Shown: in pieces, positions 1 to 6,168 of the stretch
Layout of the letters: every line of letters starts with the position of its first letter
How positions within the stretch are numbered: position 1 is the first letter of the stretch
Assembly (NCBI GenBank): GCA_020048295.1
Contig: JAIFMT010000069.1
Location: 1-6,168, forward strand
Direction of reading: 5' to 3'
DNA from: Rhodoferax sp.
GTDB lineage: Bacteria > Pseudomonadota > Gammaproteobacteria > Burkholderiales > Burkholderiaceae
DNA length: 6,168 nt
The notes under the pieces: generated by a model
What the model saw: the letters and a program-made list of their open reading frames with translations, nothing else
Told to the model about the DNA's origin: nothing
Database searches by the model: none
Translations under genes and position numbers: made by a program

Positions 1-914
1 TGCTGCGCATCATTGCCGGGCTGGAGGTGCAGTCAGCCGGTCAGATTTTTCAGGCCGGGCGCGATATCTCGAACCTGCCGCCGGCGCTGCGCGACTACGG
101 CATCGTGTTTCAGAGCTACGCGTTGTTTCCCAACCTGAGCGTGTTTGACAACGTGGCCTATGGGCTGGTGAACCGCAAGACCCCACGTGCCGAGGTGCAG
201 CAGCGGGTCACCGAGCTGGTCAAGCTGGTTGGTTTGCCGGGCAGCGAGGGCAAGTTTCCGGGGCAGCTTTCGGGTGGGCAGCAGCAGCGCATTGCGCTGG
301 CGCGGGCGCTGGCCACGGCACCGGGCTTGCTGCTGCTCGATGAGCCGCTGTCGGCGCTGGATGCATTGGAGCGCGTGCGTCTGCGCGGGGAAATTCGCAG
401 CCTGCAACAAAGCCTGGGTGTCACCACCATCATGGTGACGCACGATCAGGAAGAAGCGCTAAGTGTGGCTGACCGCATAGTGGTCATGAAGCAAGGTGTG
501 ATTGAACAGGTGGGCACGCCGCTGCAAATCTACCGCGAGCCTGCCACGCCCTTCGTGGCGGACTTTGTCGGCAAGGTCAATGTGCTGCCGGCCAACCGGG
601 TTAACGGCAGCTTGCAACTGGGGCGTTTGAGCCTGCCCGGTTTTGGCAGCAACAATGGCCCGGTGAAGGCGTATTTGCGCCCCGAAGACGTGCTGGCGCA
701 GCCAATTGCGCCAGGTGAAGCGCATGTGTTTGATGCGCACATTGAAAAAATAGACTTTCTGGGTGCGTATTGCCATGTGCAAGTGGCTTCCTGGTCGCTT
801 GATGCGCACAAGTTGGTGGTGTATTTGCCACTTCATTTTTTGGCTGAGCAGTCCTTGCAGGTGGGCTCCACACTGCAGCTCAAGCTGCTGCCAAACCGCA
901 TCAAGGTGTTTTGA
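1..914 (+). CDS. phnT: ABC transporter ATP-binding protein, probably for 2-aminoethylphosphonate import (PhnT-like), 5' partial
   Basis: This is the ATPase that powers an importer at the inner face of the cytoplasmic membrane. The reading frame is open to the left edge (first full codon at base 3, reading LRIIAGLE, which normally follows the Walker A helix), so the true start and Walker A lie outside the window; the GTG at 27 is internal. Visible motifs are the Q-loop (VFQSYALFP, about 99-131), the ABC signature LSGGQQQR (267-290), Walker B LLLLDEP (327-347), the D-loop SALD and the H-loop histidine (VTHDQEEAL, His codon 441-443). A C-terminal TOBE-type domain (about 580-911, with LRPEDV) is typical of the PotA/FbpC/PhnT2 class. 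The stop overlaps the permease start. AEP specificity is inferred from the permease and phnW downstream; a ferric-iron or polyamine ATPase would look similar. ATPase identity is nearly certain, substrate moderately so. Confidence 0.9.
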   Translation, partial: LRIIAGLEVQSAGQIFQAGRDISNLPPALRDYGIVFQSYALFPNLSVFDNVAYGLVNRKTPRAEVQQRVTELVKLVGLPGSEGKFPGQLSGGQQQRIALARALATAPGLLLLDEPLSALDALERVRLRGEIRSLQQSLGVTTIMVTHDQEEALSVADRIVVMKQGVIEQVGTPLQIYREPATPFVADFVGKVNVLPANRVNGSLQLGRLSLPGFGSNNGPVKAYLRPEDVLAQPIAPGEAHVFDAHIEKIDFLGAYCHVQVASWSLDAHKLVVYLPLHFLAEQSLQVGSTLQLKLLPNRIKVF

Positions 915-2629
915 TGGCAGCGGTGCTTGCAAGCAGGGCCAGGGCGTTTCGCTTGAATTATCATTGGATTGACCGTCTAGCCCATGCCCTGCTTGCGCTG
1001 ATAGCTCTATTTTTAATAGTATTTGTGGCAATGCCCTTGCTCGCCATCCTGCAGCAGGCCTTGCTGGACAGGTCGGGGCAATTTGCTGGTTTGGCCAATT
1101 TTGTGGCTTACGCGCAAACCCCGGCACTGCTGGGCAGCCTGTGGAACAGCGTGTGGGTGTCGGGGGTGGTGACCCTGATCAGCTTGCCACTGGCCTTTGT
1201 GTTTGCCTACGCGCTGACGCGCTCCTGCATGCCTTTCAAGGCGCTGTTTCGTGGCATCACCCTGGTGCCCTTGCTGGCCCCGTCGCTGCTGTCGGCGATT
1301 TCGCTGATTTACTGGTTTGGCAATCAGGGCGTGCTCAAGGCGGCCATGCAAGACATTGGCATTGATCAGATTTATGGCGCGCCTGGCGTGGTGCTGGCCG
1401 AGTGTTTTGCAGTGTTTCCGCACACGCTGATGATTTTGGTGACGGCTTTGTCACTGTCAGATGCGCGCCTGTACGAAGCGGCCGATGCCATGGGCACCAC
1501 CGCGCTGCGCAAATTTTTCACCATCACGCTGCCGGGGGCCAAATATGGCCTGATCTCGGCTGCGCTGGTGACGTTCACGTTGGTGATCACCGACTTTGGT
1601 ATCCCCAAGGTGATCGGCGGCAACTTCAACGTGCTGGCCACCGACGTGTTCAAACTGGTGATTGGCCAGCAAGACTTTGCCAAAGGTGCCGTGGTGGCGA
1701 TCTTGCTGCTGACCCCGGCGGTGCTGACGTTTGCGGTGGACAACTATGTGAACCGCCGCCAGACGGCCATGCTGACCGCGCGCGCCATTCCTTATGTGGC
1801 CAAGCCATCGGCAGGCTTTGATGGGCTGATGACGCTTTTTTGCAGTGCCATTGCCTTCCTGGTGCTGGCGATGCTGGGCATGGCGATCTTTGCCTCGTTT
1901 GCCACGTTCTGGCCGTACAACCTGACACCGAGCCTGCGCCACTACACGCTGGGCCTGCTCGATGCCGAGGTGGGTGTGGCGTTTTTCAATAGCCTGAAGA
2001 TGGCCGGCAGCACCGCCTTGTTGGGGACGGCGCTGGTGTTTTTGGGGGCGTATTTGCTGGAAAAAACCAAAGGCATGAACACGGTGCGCACCCTGATGCG
2101 GATGCTGGCCGTGGTGCCAATGGCCGTGCCGGGCCTGGTGCTGGGCCTGGGCTATATTTTCTTTTTTAACGCAGCGGGCAACCCGCTGAACGGGCTGTAC
2201 CACACACTGATGCTGATTACCTTGTCAAGCATCGTGCACTTTTACACCACCGGGCACCTGACGGCCGTGACGGCACTGAAGGCGCTGGACAGCGAGTTTG
2301 AGGCAGTCAGCGCGTCGCTCAAGGTGCCTTTTTACCGCACCTTCTGGCGCGTCACGCTGCCGGTGTGTTCACCCGCGCTGATTGACATTGCGCGCTACTT
2401 TTTCATCAACGCCATGACCACCATCTCGGCGGTGGTGTTTTTGTACTCGCCCGAGACCAAGGTGGCCTCGATCGCCATTTTGAACCTTGACGAAGCCGGT
2501 GAAATGGGCGCGGCCGCCGCCATGGCGGTGTTGATCGGCCTGGCCAGCACGCTGGCTACCTTGCTGTTCATGGCACTGGCCTGGTGGGTTAACCGGCGCA
2601 CCCAGGCCTGGCGCGTGGTCAAGCGATAA
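914..2629 (+). CDS. phnU: ABC transporter permease with two fused permease domains, probably for 2-aminoethylphosphonate (PhnU2-like)
   Basis: This 571-residue inner-membrane protein has two tandem binding-protein-dependent permease domains, so one chain supplies both halves of the pore. Each half carries an EAA loop that docks on the ATPase: EAADAMGTT...LP at about residues 188-207 and EAVSASLKVP...LP at about 463-482. Roughly twelve hydrophobic segments are visible, beginning at about residue 24, and the chain ends in a basic cytoplasmic tail (WWVNRRTQAWRVVKR). The architecture and length fit the FbpB/ThiP/PhnU2 group. The ATG at 914 is chosen because it overlaps the ATPase stop as TGATG, which indicates translational coupling; the TTG directly before it (911) is in frame but less likely. 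The AEP assignment rests on phnW 27 bases downstream and on the fused architecture known for PhnU2; iron or thiamine transport is the main alternative. Confidence 0.88.
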   Translation: MAAVLASRARAFRLNYHWIDRLAHALLALIALFLIVFVAMPLLAILQQALLDRSGQFAGLANFVAYAQTPALLGSLWNSVWVSGVVTLISLPLAFVFAYALTRSCMPFKALFRGITLVPLLAPSLLSAISLIYWFGNQGVLKAAMQDIGIDQIYGAPGVVLAECFAVFPHTLMILVTALSLSDARLYEAADAMGTTALRKFFTITLPGAKYGLISAALVTFTLVITDFGIPKVIGGNFNVLATDVFKLVIGQQDFAKGAVVAILLLTPAVLTFAVDNYVNRRQTAMLTARAIPYVAKPSAGFDGLMTLFCSAIAFLVLAMLGMAIFASFATFWPYNLTPSLRHYTLGLLDAEVGVAFFNSLKMAGSTALLGTALVFLGAYLLEKTKGMNTVRTLMRMLAVVPMAVPGLVLGLGYIFFFNAAGNPLNGLYHTLMLITLSSIVHFYTTGHLTAVTALKALDSEFEAVSASLKVPFYRTFWRVTLPVCSPALIDIARYFFINAMTTISAVVFLYSPETKVASIAILNLDEAGEMGAAAAMAVLIGLASTLATLLFMALAWWVNRRTQAWRVVKR

Positions 2630-2656
2630 ACCTATCTTTCACTCATTCAACACATC

Positions 2657-3763
2657 ATGGACAGAGACAAAATTTTGCTGACTCCCGGCCCGCTCACCAC
2701 CACGCTGCGCACCAAACTTGCCATGCTGAAAGACTGGGGTTCGTGGGACGCAGATTTCAACGCGGTGACCGCCAGCGTGCGCAAGAGCCTGTTGAACATC
2801 ATTCACGGCGCGGATTCGCATGGGGTGGTGCCCTTGCAGGGCAGCGGCACCTTCAGTGTTGAAGCAGCCGTGGCCACCCTGGTGCCGCGCGACGGTCATG
2901 TGCTGGTGCTTGACAACGGCGCGTATTGCAAACGCGCGGTGCGCTTGACTAGCCTGATGGGGCGGCGCTGCACGGTGCTGGGCTTTGATGAGGCGCAGCC
3001 CGTGTCAGCCAGCGCGCTCGATGCGCATCTGCAAGCCGATGCCTCAGTGACCCATGTGGTGCTGATCCACTGCGAAACCGGGGCTGGCGTGCTCAATCCG
3101 CTACAGGCGGTGGCTGATGTGTGCCTGGCGCATGGCAAGGGCTTGATCGTCGATGCCATGAGTTCCTTTGGCGCGCTGGAGATTGATGCGCGCCAGACAC
3201 GCTTTGATGCGCTGATCGCCGCCAGCGGCAAGTGTCTGGAGGGCGTGCCGGGCATGGGCTTTGTGTTCATTCGCCAGGCGGTGCTTGAGGGGTGCGCGGG
3301 CCAAAGCCAGTCACTCGCGATGGATTTGTACGACCAGTATGTGTATATGGAAAAAACCGGGCAATGGCGCTTTACGCCGCCCACCCATGTGGTGGTGGCG
3401 CTGCATGAGGCGATTGCCCAGTTTGAGGCCGAAGGCGGGCAGCCGGCCCGGTTGGCGCGCTACACGCAAAACTACCAGACCTTGGTGAGTGGCATGCAGG
3501 CGCTGGGGTTCAAGCTGTTTCTGGACCCGGCCATTCAGGCACCGATCATCGTCACCTTTCATGCACCGAATGACCCAGCCTATGACTTCAAGGCTTTTTA
3601 CGCAGCAGTCAAGGCGCGTGGCTTCTTGTTGTACCCCGGCAAACTGACCCAGGTGGAGACCTTTCGCGTCGGCTGCATTGGTGCCATTGGCCCCGCCGAC
3701 ATGGCGCAGGCGGTGCATGCCATCGCCTTGGCCCTGCAGGATTTGGCCATCGTCCCGGCGTGA
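2657..3763 (+). CDS. phnW: 2-aminoethylphosphonate:pyruvate transaminase PhnW
   Basis: PhnW is a cytoplasmic PLP enzyme that converts 2-aminoethylphosphonate and pyruvate to phosphonoacetaldehyde and L-alanine, the first step of AEP breakdown for phosphorus, nitrogen or carbon. The 368-residue chain matches the usual family length. It opens with the family start ILLTPGPL, has the cofactor phosphate loop [10 protein letters not shown] (61-70), an aspartate that contacts the PLP ring nitrogen in IVDAMSSFG (D166), the Schiff-base lysine in [10 protein letters not shown] (K192), and a C-terminal arginine in FRVGCIG (R337) matching the substrate-binding arginine of the family. It follows the permease after 27 bases and is probably cotranscribed. 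No Shine-Dalgarno sequence precedes the ATG; the leader is A/C/T-rich and unstructured. The next pathway enzyme (PhnX, or PhnY with PhnA) is not downstream, so it must be upstream or elsewhere. Malonate-semialdehyde or alanine-glyoxylate type aminotransferases are distant alternatives. Confidence 0.95.
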   Translation: MDRDKILLTPGPLTTTLRTKLAMLKDWGSWDADFNAVTASVRKSLLNIIHGADSHGVVPLQGSGTFSVEAAVATLVPRDGHVLVLDNGAYCKRAVRLTSLMGRRCTVLGFDEAQPVSASALDAHLQADASVTHVVLIHCETGAGVLNPLQAVADVCLAHGKGLIVDAMSSFGALEIDARQTRFDALIAASGKCLEGVPGMGFVFIRQAVLEGCAGQSQSLAMDLYDQYVYMEKTGQWRFTPPTHVVVALHEAIAQFEAEGGQPARLARYTQNYQTLVSGMQALGFKLFLDPAIQAPIIVTFHAPNDPAYDFKAFYAAVKARGFLLYPGKLTQVETFRVGCIGAIGPADMAQAVHAIALALQDLAIVPA

Positions 3764-3789
3764 GTGGTCCAGCCCGGCACACGAATCCG

Positions 3790-5175
3790 TTACGGTGTTG
3801 ACGTTGGTGCAGGCAAATCGCTCTCAGGCTGCATGGATTTGAGCTTGCGATACAGTGAGCGCTCGCTGATGCCCAGCTTGGCGGCCAACTCCGACCGGCT
3901 GCCGGCGTGCGCTTTGGCCATTTCGTGTAGCGCGGCCCGTTCGACGGATTTCAACGCGCCAGGTGCTGCGGCGGGCAGCGGGTTGCTGCTGAGGATCAGG
4001 TGGGTTGCTGCGGGGGGGCTGCGCAGGTCGATTTGCCCGGTGGGGCGGCGACCTGACTGCAGCGCTTGCTGCACGTGCGTCTGGTCCAGCGTGGTGCCAT
4101 CACACAGCAGGGCAGAGCGCTCCAGCAGGTTGCGTAATTCGCGCACATTGCCAGGGTAGTCTTGTGCTTGTAGCAATTCAAGGGCTGCGTAGCTGATGCT
4201 GAGTTTGCGATGGGGTGCCACCCGGGCCAGCAGTGCTGCGGCCAGCAGCACGATATCGTCGCGGCGTTCACGCAGTGCCGGCAGGTGGATCGGGAAAGTG
4301 CTGAGCCGGTAATACAGATCTTCCCGAAAGCGCCCCTGCGCCACCATCTGGTCCAGATCGCGGTGCGTAGCCGACACCACCCGGATGTCGGCGTGGCGTT
4401 GCTCGGTGCTGCCCACGCGCCGGTAGGTACCGGTCTCCAGCAGCCGCAGCAGCTTGACTTGCATCGTGAGCGGGATGTCGCCCACTTCATCGAGAAACAG
4501 GGTGCCGCCGCTGGCAGCCTCCACCAGCCCGCCGCGCGCCGTGTTAGCCCCGGTAAAGGCACCGCGCTCATGGCCAAAGAGTTCGGACTCGAACAGGTTT
4601 TCTGGCAGGCTGGAGCAGTCCACCGGCACCAGCGCCCGGGTGGCACGCTGGCTGGCCTCATGAACGGCCCGGGCCACCAGCTCTTTGCCAGTGCCCGACT
4701 CACCGAGCAGCAGCACCGTGGCCATCGACGGTGCCACGCGCGCCACCAGCGCCAGCATTTGCTGAAAAACGCCAGAGCGGCCAATCAGGCCCTGCGCCGT
4801 CGGCTGCCCTTGCGCCACCCGCAGTGGCTCCATTTTTTCAATGAAAAAAGCTTGTTCACCATCGGCATCAAGCAGTGGCGCGAGTTCGATGTTGACGTAT
4901 TCCTCACCCCGGGCGGTATGGTGCAGGTGCAACACGCGCTCGCGCTGTCCCGATTCGCGCGCCTGCAGCAGCGGGCATGATTCGCCCGCCTGGTCACAAG
5001 GGACGCTGATGTGGTGTGACACCTCAAAACAGGTGCGTCCCACCACGCTGCGGTCCGGGCTGAACTGACGGCGGTAGGCGGCGTTGGCCCCCAGGATGCG
5101 GTATTGCAGGTCAAACAGGATGTGGGGCTCTGGCAAACCTTCCAGAAAGGACATGAGTTCGGGCAGTGGTTTCAT
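3790..5175 (-). CDS. Sigma-54-dependent transcriptional activator with N-terminal PAS sensor domain and Fis-type HTH
   Basis: This is an enhancer-binding protein that uses ATP to open promoters held by sigma-54 RNA polymerase. With the start at 5175 it has 461 residues. A PAS-like sensor (about 8-115) contains C49, H54, H55, C60 and C67 in the pattern C-x4-HH-x4-C-x6-CPL. The AAA+ domain (about 130-355) is complete: Walker A GESGTGKE (158-165), the sigma-54 contact loop GAFTGA (205-210), Walker B GGTLFLDE (223-230), arginine fingers in FREDLYYRL (R284, R290) and sensor [12 protein letters not shown] (340-349). A Fis-family helix-turn-helix ends the protein (about 424-446, [21 protein letters not shown] without the final K). 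There is no receiver domain, so it probably senses a ligand or redox state directly. Starts at 5229 (weak AAGGGG upstream) and 5250 are in frame, but their extra residues would overlap the TGGCAG repeats and look non-coding. It is divergent from cydP-cydA, which it may control, and converges on phnW. Confidence 0.93.
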   Translation of the reverse strand: MKPLPELMSFLEGLPEPHILFDLQYRILGANAAYRRQFSPDRSVVGRTCFEVSHHISVPCDQAGESCPLLQARESGQRERVLHLHHTARGEEYVNIELAPLLDADGEQAFFIEKMEPLRVAQGQPTAQGLIGRSGVFQQMLALVARVAPSMATVLLLGESGTGKELVARAVHEASQRATRALVPVDCSSLPENLFESELFGHERGAFTGANTARGGLVEAASGGTLFLDEVGDIPLTMQVKLLRLLETGTYRRVGSTEQRHADIRVVSATHRDLDQMVAQGRFREDLYYRLSTFPIHLPALRERRDDIVLLAAALLARVAPHRKLSISYAALELLQAQDYPGNVRELRNLLERSALLCDGTTLDQTHVQQALQSGRRPTGQIDLRSPPAATHLILSSNPLPAAAPGALKSVERAALHEMAKAHAGSRSELAAKLGISERSLYRKLKSMQPESDLPAPTSTP

Positions 5176-5190
5176 GGTGGCGATAACTAT

Positions 5191-5260
5191 TGGCAGTGAT
5201 TGGCAGAGTTTATGGCAGATCACTGACATGCTGCCCCTTGTGGCAGTCATGGCACTGACA
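5191..5260. promoter_or_regulatory. Putative enhancer (upstream activating sites): TGGCAG half-site array forming two dyads
   Basis: TGGCAG occurs at 5191, 5201, 5213 and 5241, and TGGCAC at 5250. Two imperfect dyads are visible: 5213-5228 (TGGCAG-ATCA-CTGACA) and 5241-5260 (TGGCAGT-N6-ACTGACA), each with one mismatched pair in the arms. Their centres are 30 bp apart, close to three helical turns. CACTGACA is directly repeated at 5221-5228 and 5253-5260, and CAGTGAT (5194-5200) is inverted as ATCACTG (5219-5225). The array lies between the divergent sigma-54 activator gene and cydP, about 105-135 bp upstream of the predicted sigma-54 start site. Binding by the adjacent activator, and its autoregulation, is inference; the repeats are seen directly. 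Confidence 0.6.
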
Positions 5261-5328
5261 AATTTGGTCTTTTAGCCTGTTTCTCTTTGTAAACCAATGA
5301 ATCAGAACAAGTTTTTTTTCTTTTGGTG

Positions 5329-5344
5329 TGGCACGAAATTTGAT
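5329..5344 (+). promoter_or_regulatory. Putative sigma-54 (-24/-12) promoter for cydP-cydA
   Basis: The sequence TGGCACG-AAAT-TTGAT matches the sigma-54 consensus TGGCACG-N4-TTGCW except that the -12 C is A. The GG (5330-5331) and GA (5342-5343) have the required ten-base gap. The predicted start is near 5355, giving a leader of about 20 bases before the cydP ATG. A perfect TTGCA follows at 5344-5348 but is four bases too far for a standard element. The activator gene next door and the dyads upstream strengthen the call; the imperfect -12 element weakens it. Confidence 0.58.
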
Positions 5345-5374
5345 TGCAGCCAGGACAACTCGTTGTATTGCGCC

Positions 5375-5557
5375 ATGAAACCCCTCGATAAAACACTTGT
5401 CACCAAGCTGGCCGTCGTGCTGCTGATCAAACTGGCCATTCTGGTTGGGCTGTGGTGGGGGTTTGTGCGTGACCAGCGCGTCGCCGTTGATGGAGGCCGG
5501 GTGGCTGACCGGTTTCTGTTGTCCCGTCCTGACCCCGCCCTAGGAGAGTCCCCTTGA
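5375..5557 (+). CDS. cydP: Small single-span membrane protein CydP, associated with cytochrome bd oxidase
   Basis: This 60-residue protein has a basic N-terminus ([11 protein letters not shown]), one hydrophobic segment at about residues 11-30 with an embedded K19 and a WW pair (27-28), then [10 protein letters not shown] and a polar, Pro-rich tail. This matches the pattern I associate with the putative small cytochrome oxidase subunit called CydP, found next to cydA in proteobacteria. It plausibly packs against the oxidase in the cytoplasmic membrane, by analogy with CydX, but its role is inferred. The ATG at 5375 is chosen because the upstream in-frame ATG (5297) would place the sigma-54 promoter inside the gene and adds an unconvincing extension. 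A TTG at 5363 with AGGA seven bases before it is a possible alternative. Its stop overlaps the cydA start, so the two genes are coupled. Confidence 0.82.
   Translation: MKPLDKTLVTKLAVVLLIKLAILVGLWWGFVRDQRVAVDGGRVADRFLLSRPDPALGESP
5542..5547 (+). promoter_or_regulatory. Ribosome binding site of cydA
   Basis: AGGAGA lies six bases before the TTG at 5554, inside the end of cydP. It is the strongest Shine-Dalgarno match in the window and decides the cydA start: the next in-frame Met is residue 30, well inside the conserved N-terminus. Confidence 0.8.
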
Positions 5558-6168
5558 TTTCTGAACAACTGGTTGACTTGTCGCGGCTGCAGTTTGCCGC
5601 GACAGCGCTGTACCACTTCTTATTTGTCCCGCTGACCATCGGCATGGTGTGGATGCTGGTCATCATGGAAAGCGTTTATTTGATGACCGGCAACGTGGTC
5701 TGGAAAGACATGACGCGATTTTGGGGCAAGCTGTTTGGCATCAACTTTGCGCTGGGTGTCACCACCGGCATCACGCTGGAATTTCAGTTTGGCACCAACT
5801 GGGCCTACTACTCGCACTATGTGGGTGACATTTTTGGCGCACCGCTGGCGATTGAGGGCCTGATGGCCTTTTTTCTTGAATCGACCATGATCGGCCTGTT
5901 CTTTTTTGGTTGGGACCGGTTGTCGCGCCCACAGCACTTGCTGGTGACGCTGCTGATGGCGGTTGGCACCAATCTGAGCGCCTTGTGGATTCTGATTGCC
6001 AATGGCTGGATGCAAAACCCGGTGGGCTCAGAGTTCAGCTACCTGACCATGCGCATGGAAATGACCGACTTCTGGGCGGTGCTGTTCAACCCGGACGCCC
6101 AGGCCAAGTTTGTCCACACCGTGTCCGCCGGCTACACCACCGGGGCCATGTTTGTGCTGTCGATTTCA
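5554..6168 (+). CDS. cydA: Cytochrome bd ubiquinol oxidase subunit I (CydA), 3' partial
   Basis: CydA is the haem-bearing subunit of cytochrome bd, a membrane quinol oxidase that reduces oxygen to water with high affinity and resists NO, sulfide and cyanide. The window holds the first 205 residues of about 520 and the frame runs off the right edge. The match to E. coli CydA is close throughout (for example [14 protein letters not shown] and [20 protein letters not shown]). H21 corresponds to E. coli H19 (haem b595 ligand), H188 in [10 protein letters not shown] to H186 (haem b558 ligand), and E101 and E109 to the conserved E99 and E107 near the oxygen-site haems and proton path. The Q-loop and the b558 methionine ligand lie beyond the window, so bd-I type versus CIO type cannot be judged from Q-loop length. 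The start is TTG at 5554, in a TTGA overlap with the cydP stop and with a good Shine-Dalgarno. cydB is expected downstream. Confidence 0.97.
   Translation, partial: MISEQLVDLSRLQFAATALYHFLFVPLTIGMVWMLVIMESVYLMTGNVVWKDMTRFWGKLFGINFALGVTTGITLEFQFGTNWAYYSHYVGDIFGAPLAIEGLMAFFLESTMIGLFFFGWDRLSRPQHLLVTLLMAVGTNLSALWILIANGWMQNPVGSEFSYLTMRMEMTDFWAVLFNPDAQAKFVHTVSAGYTTGAMFVLSIS

Noticed and set aside
27..29. GTG at 27 as the start of the ABC ATPase
   Set aside because: The frame is open to the left edge and the upstream codons read LRIIAGLE, a conserved part of the ATPase core, so the gene begins before the window.
459..1127. Long minus-strand open frame opposite the ATPase and permease (also 1457-2203 opposite the permease)
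   Set aside because: These are shadows of GC-rich coding DNA: rich in His, Gln and Arg, with no recognisable domain, while the plus strand encodes clear family proteins.
4210..4980. Plus-strand 256-residue open frame opposite the activator
   Set aside because: It is antisense to the AAA+ domain, whose motifs are all intact on the minus strand, and its composition shows no protein family character.
5176..5250. In-frame N-terminal extension of the activator to ATG 5250 or 5229
   Set aside because: The extension would cover the TGGCAG repeat array and reads as non-coding sequence. The 5229 ATG has a weak AAGGGG upstream, so it is not fully excluded, but the PAS domain begins just after the 5175 start.
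5300..5320. IHF site between the enhancer dyads and the promoter
   Set aside because: AATCAG at 5300-5305 resembles the first half of the IHF consensus, but the TTR half is absent at the required spacing. The T-run at 5312-5319 may still aid bending.
5340..5359. FNR/ANR box (TTGAT-N4-ATCAA) near cydP
   Set aside because: Only the TTGAT half is present at 5340-5344; the second half reads GCCAG, so there is no dyad.
5297..5374. In-frame upstream extension of cydP beginning at ATG 5297
   Set aside because: The added 26 residues (MNQNKFFFFWCG...) are unlike the small-protein family, no ribosome site precedes the ATG, and the stretch contains the putative sigma-54 promoter.

Overview
The window is GC-rich, gene-dense bacterial DNA. 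The proteins most resemble those of beta-proteobacteria of the Burkholderiales (Comamonadaceae-like, for example Rhodoferax or Polaromonas relatives). That placement is an inference from protein flavour and gene content, not from a marker gene. No RNA gene, CRISPR array, insertion sequence or integrase was seen.

Left half (1-3763, + strand): part of a phosphonate-use operon. It holds the 3' part of an ABC transporter ATPase, a double-domain inner-membrane permease that overlaps it by one base, and phnW, the 2-aminoethylphosphonate:pyruvate transaminase. The transporter is read as a 2-aminoethylphosphonate (AEP) importer of the PhnS2/T2/U2 kind, mainly because phnW follows it; by sequence alone it belongs to the broader Fe3+/AEP/thiamine transporter superfamily. 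The binding protein and the enzyme that consumes phosphonoacetaldehyde are not here and may lie upstream.

Middle (3790-5175, - strand): a sigma-54 activator with an N-terminal PAS domain carrying a Cys-rich motif, a complete AAA+ domain with GAFTGA, and a Fis-type helix-turn-helix. It converges on phnW with only 26 bases between them and diverges from the next operon.

Right part (5176-6168, + strand): a roughly 200-bp control region, then cydP (small membrane protein associated with cytochrome bd) and the 5' part of cydA (cytochrome bd quinol oxidase subunit I), translationally coupled through a TTGA overlap. The control region holds an array of TGGCAG half-sites forming two dyads 30 bp apart, and downstream of them a near-consensus sigma-54 promoter (TGGCACG-N4-TTGAT). 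The dyads lie about 105-135 bp upstream of the predicted transcript start, the usual place for enhancer sites of this activator class. The main hypothesis from this window is that cytochrome bd is switched on here by sigma-54 RNA polymerase through the adjacent PAS-domain activator, instead of (or besides) the familiar FNR/ANR/ArcA control.
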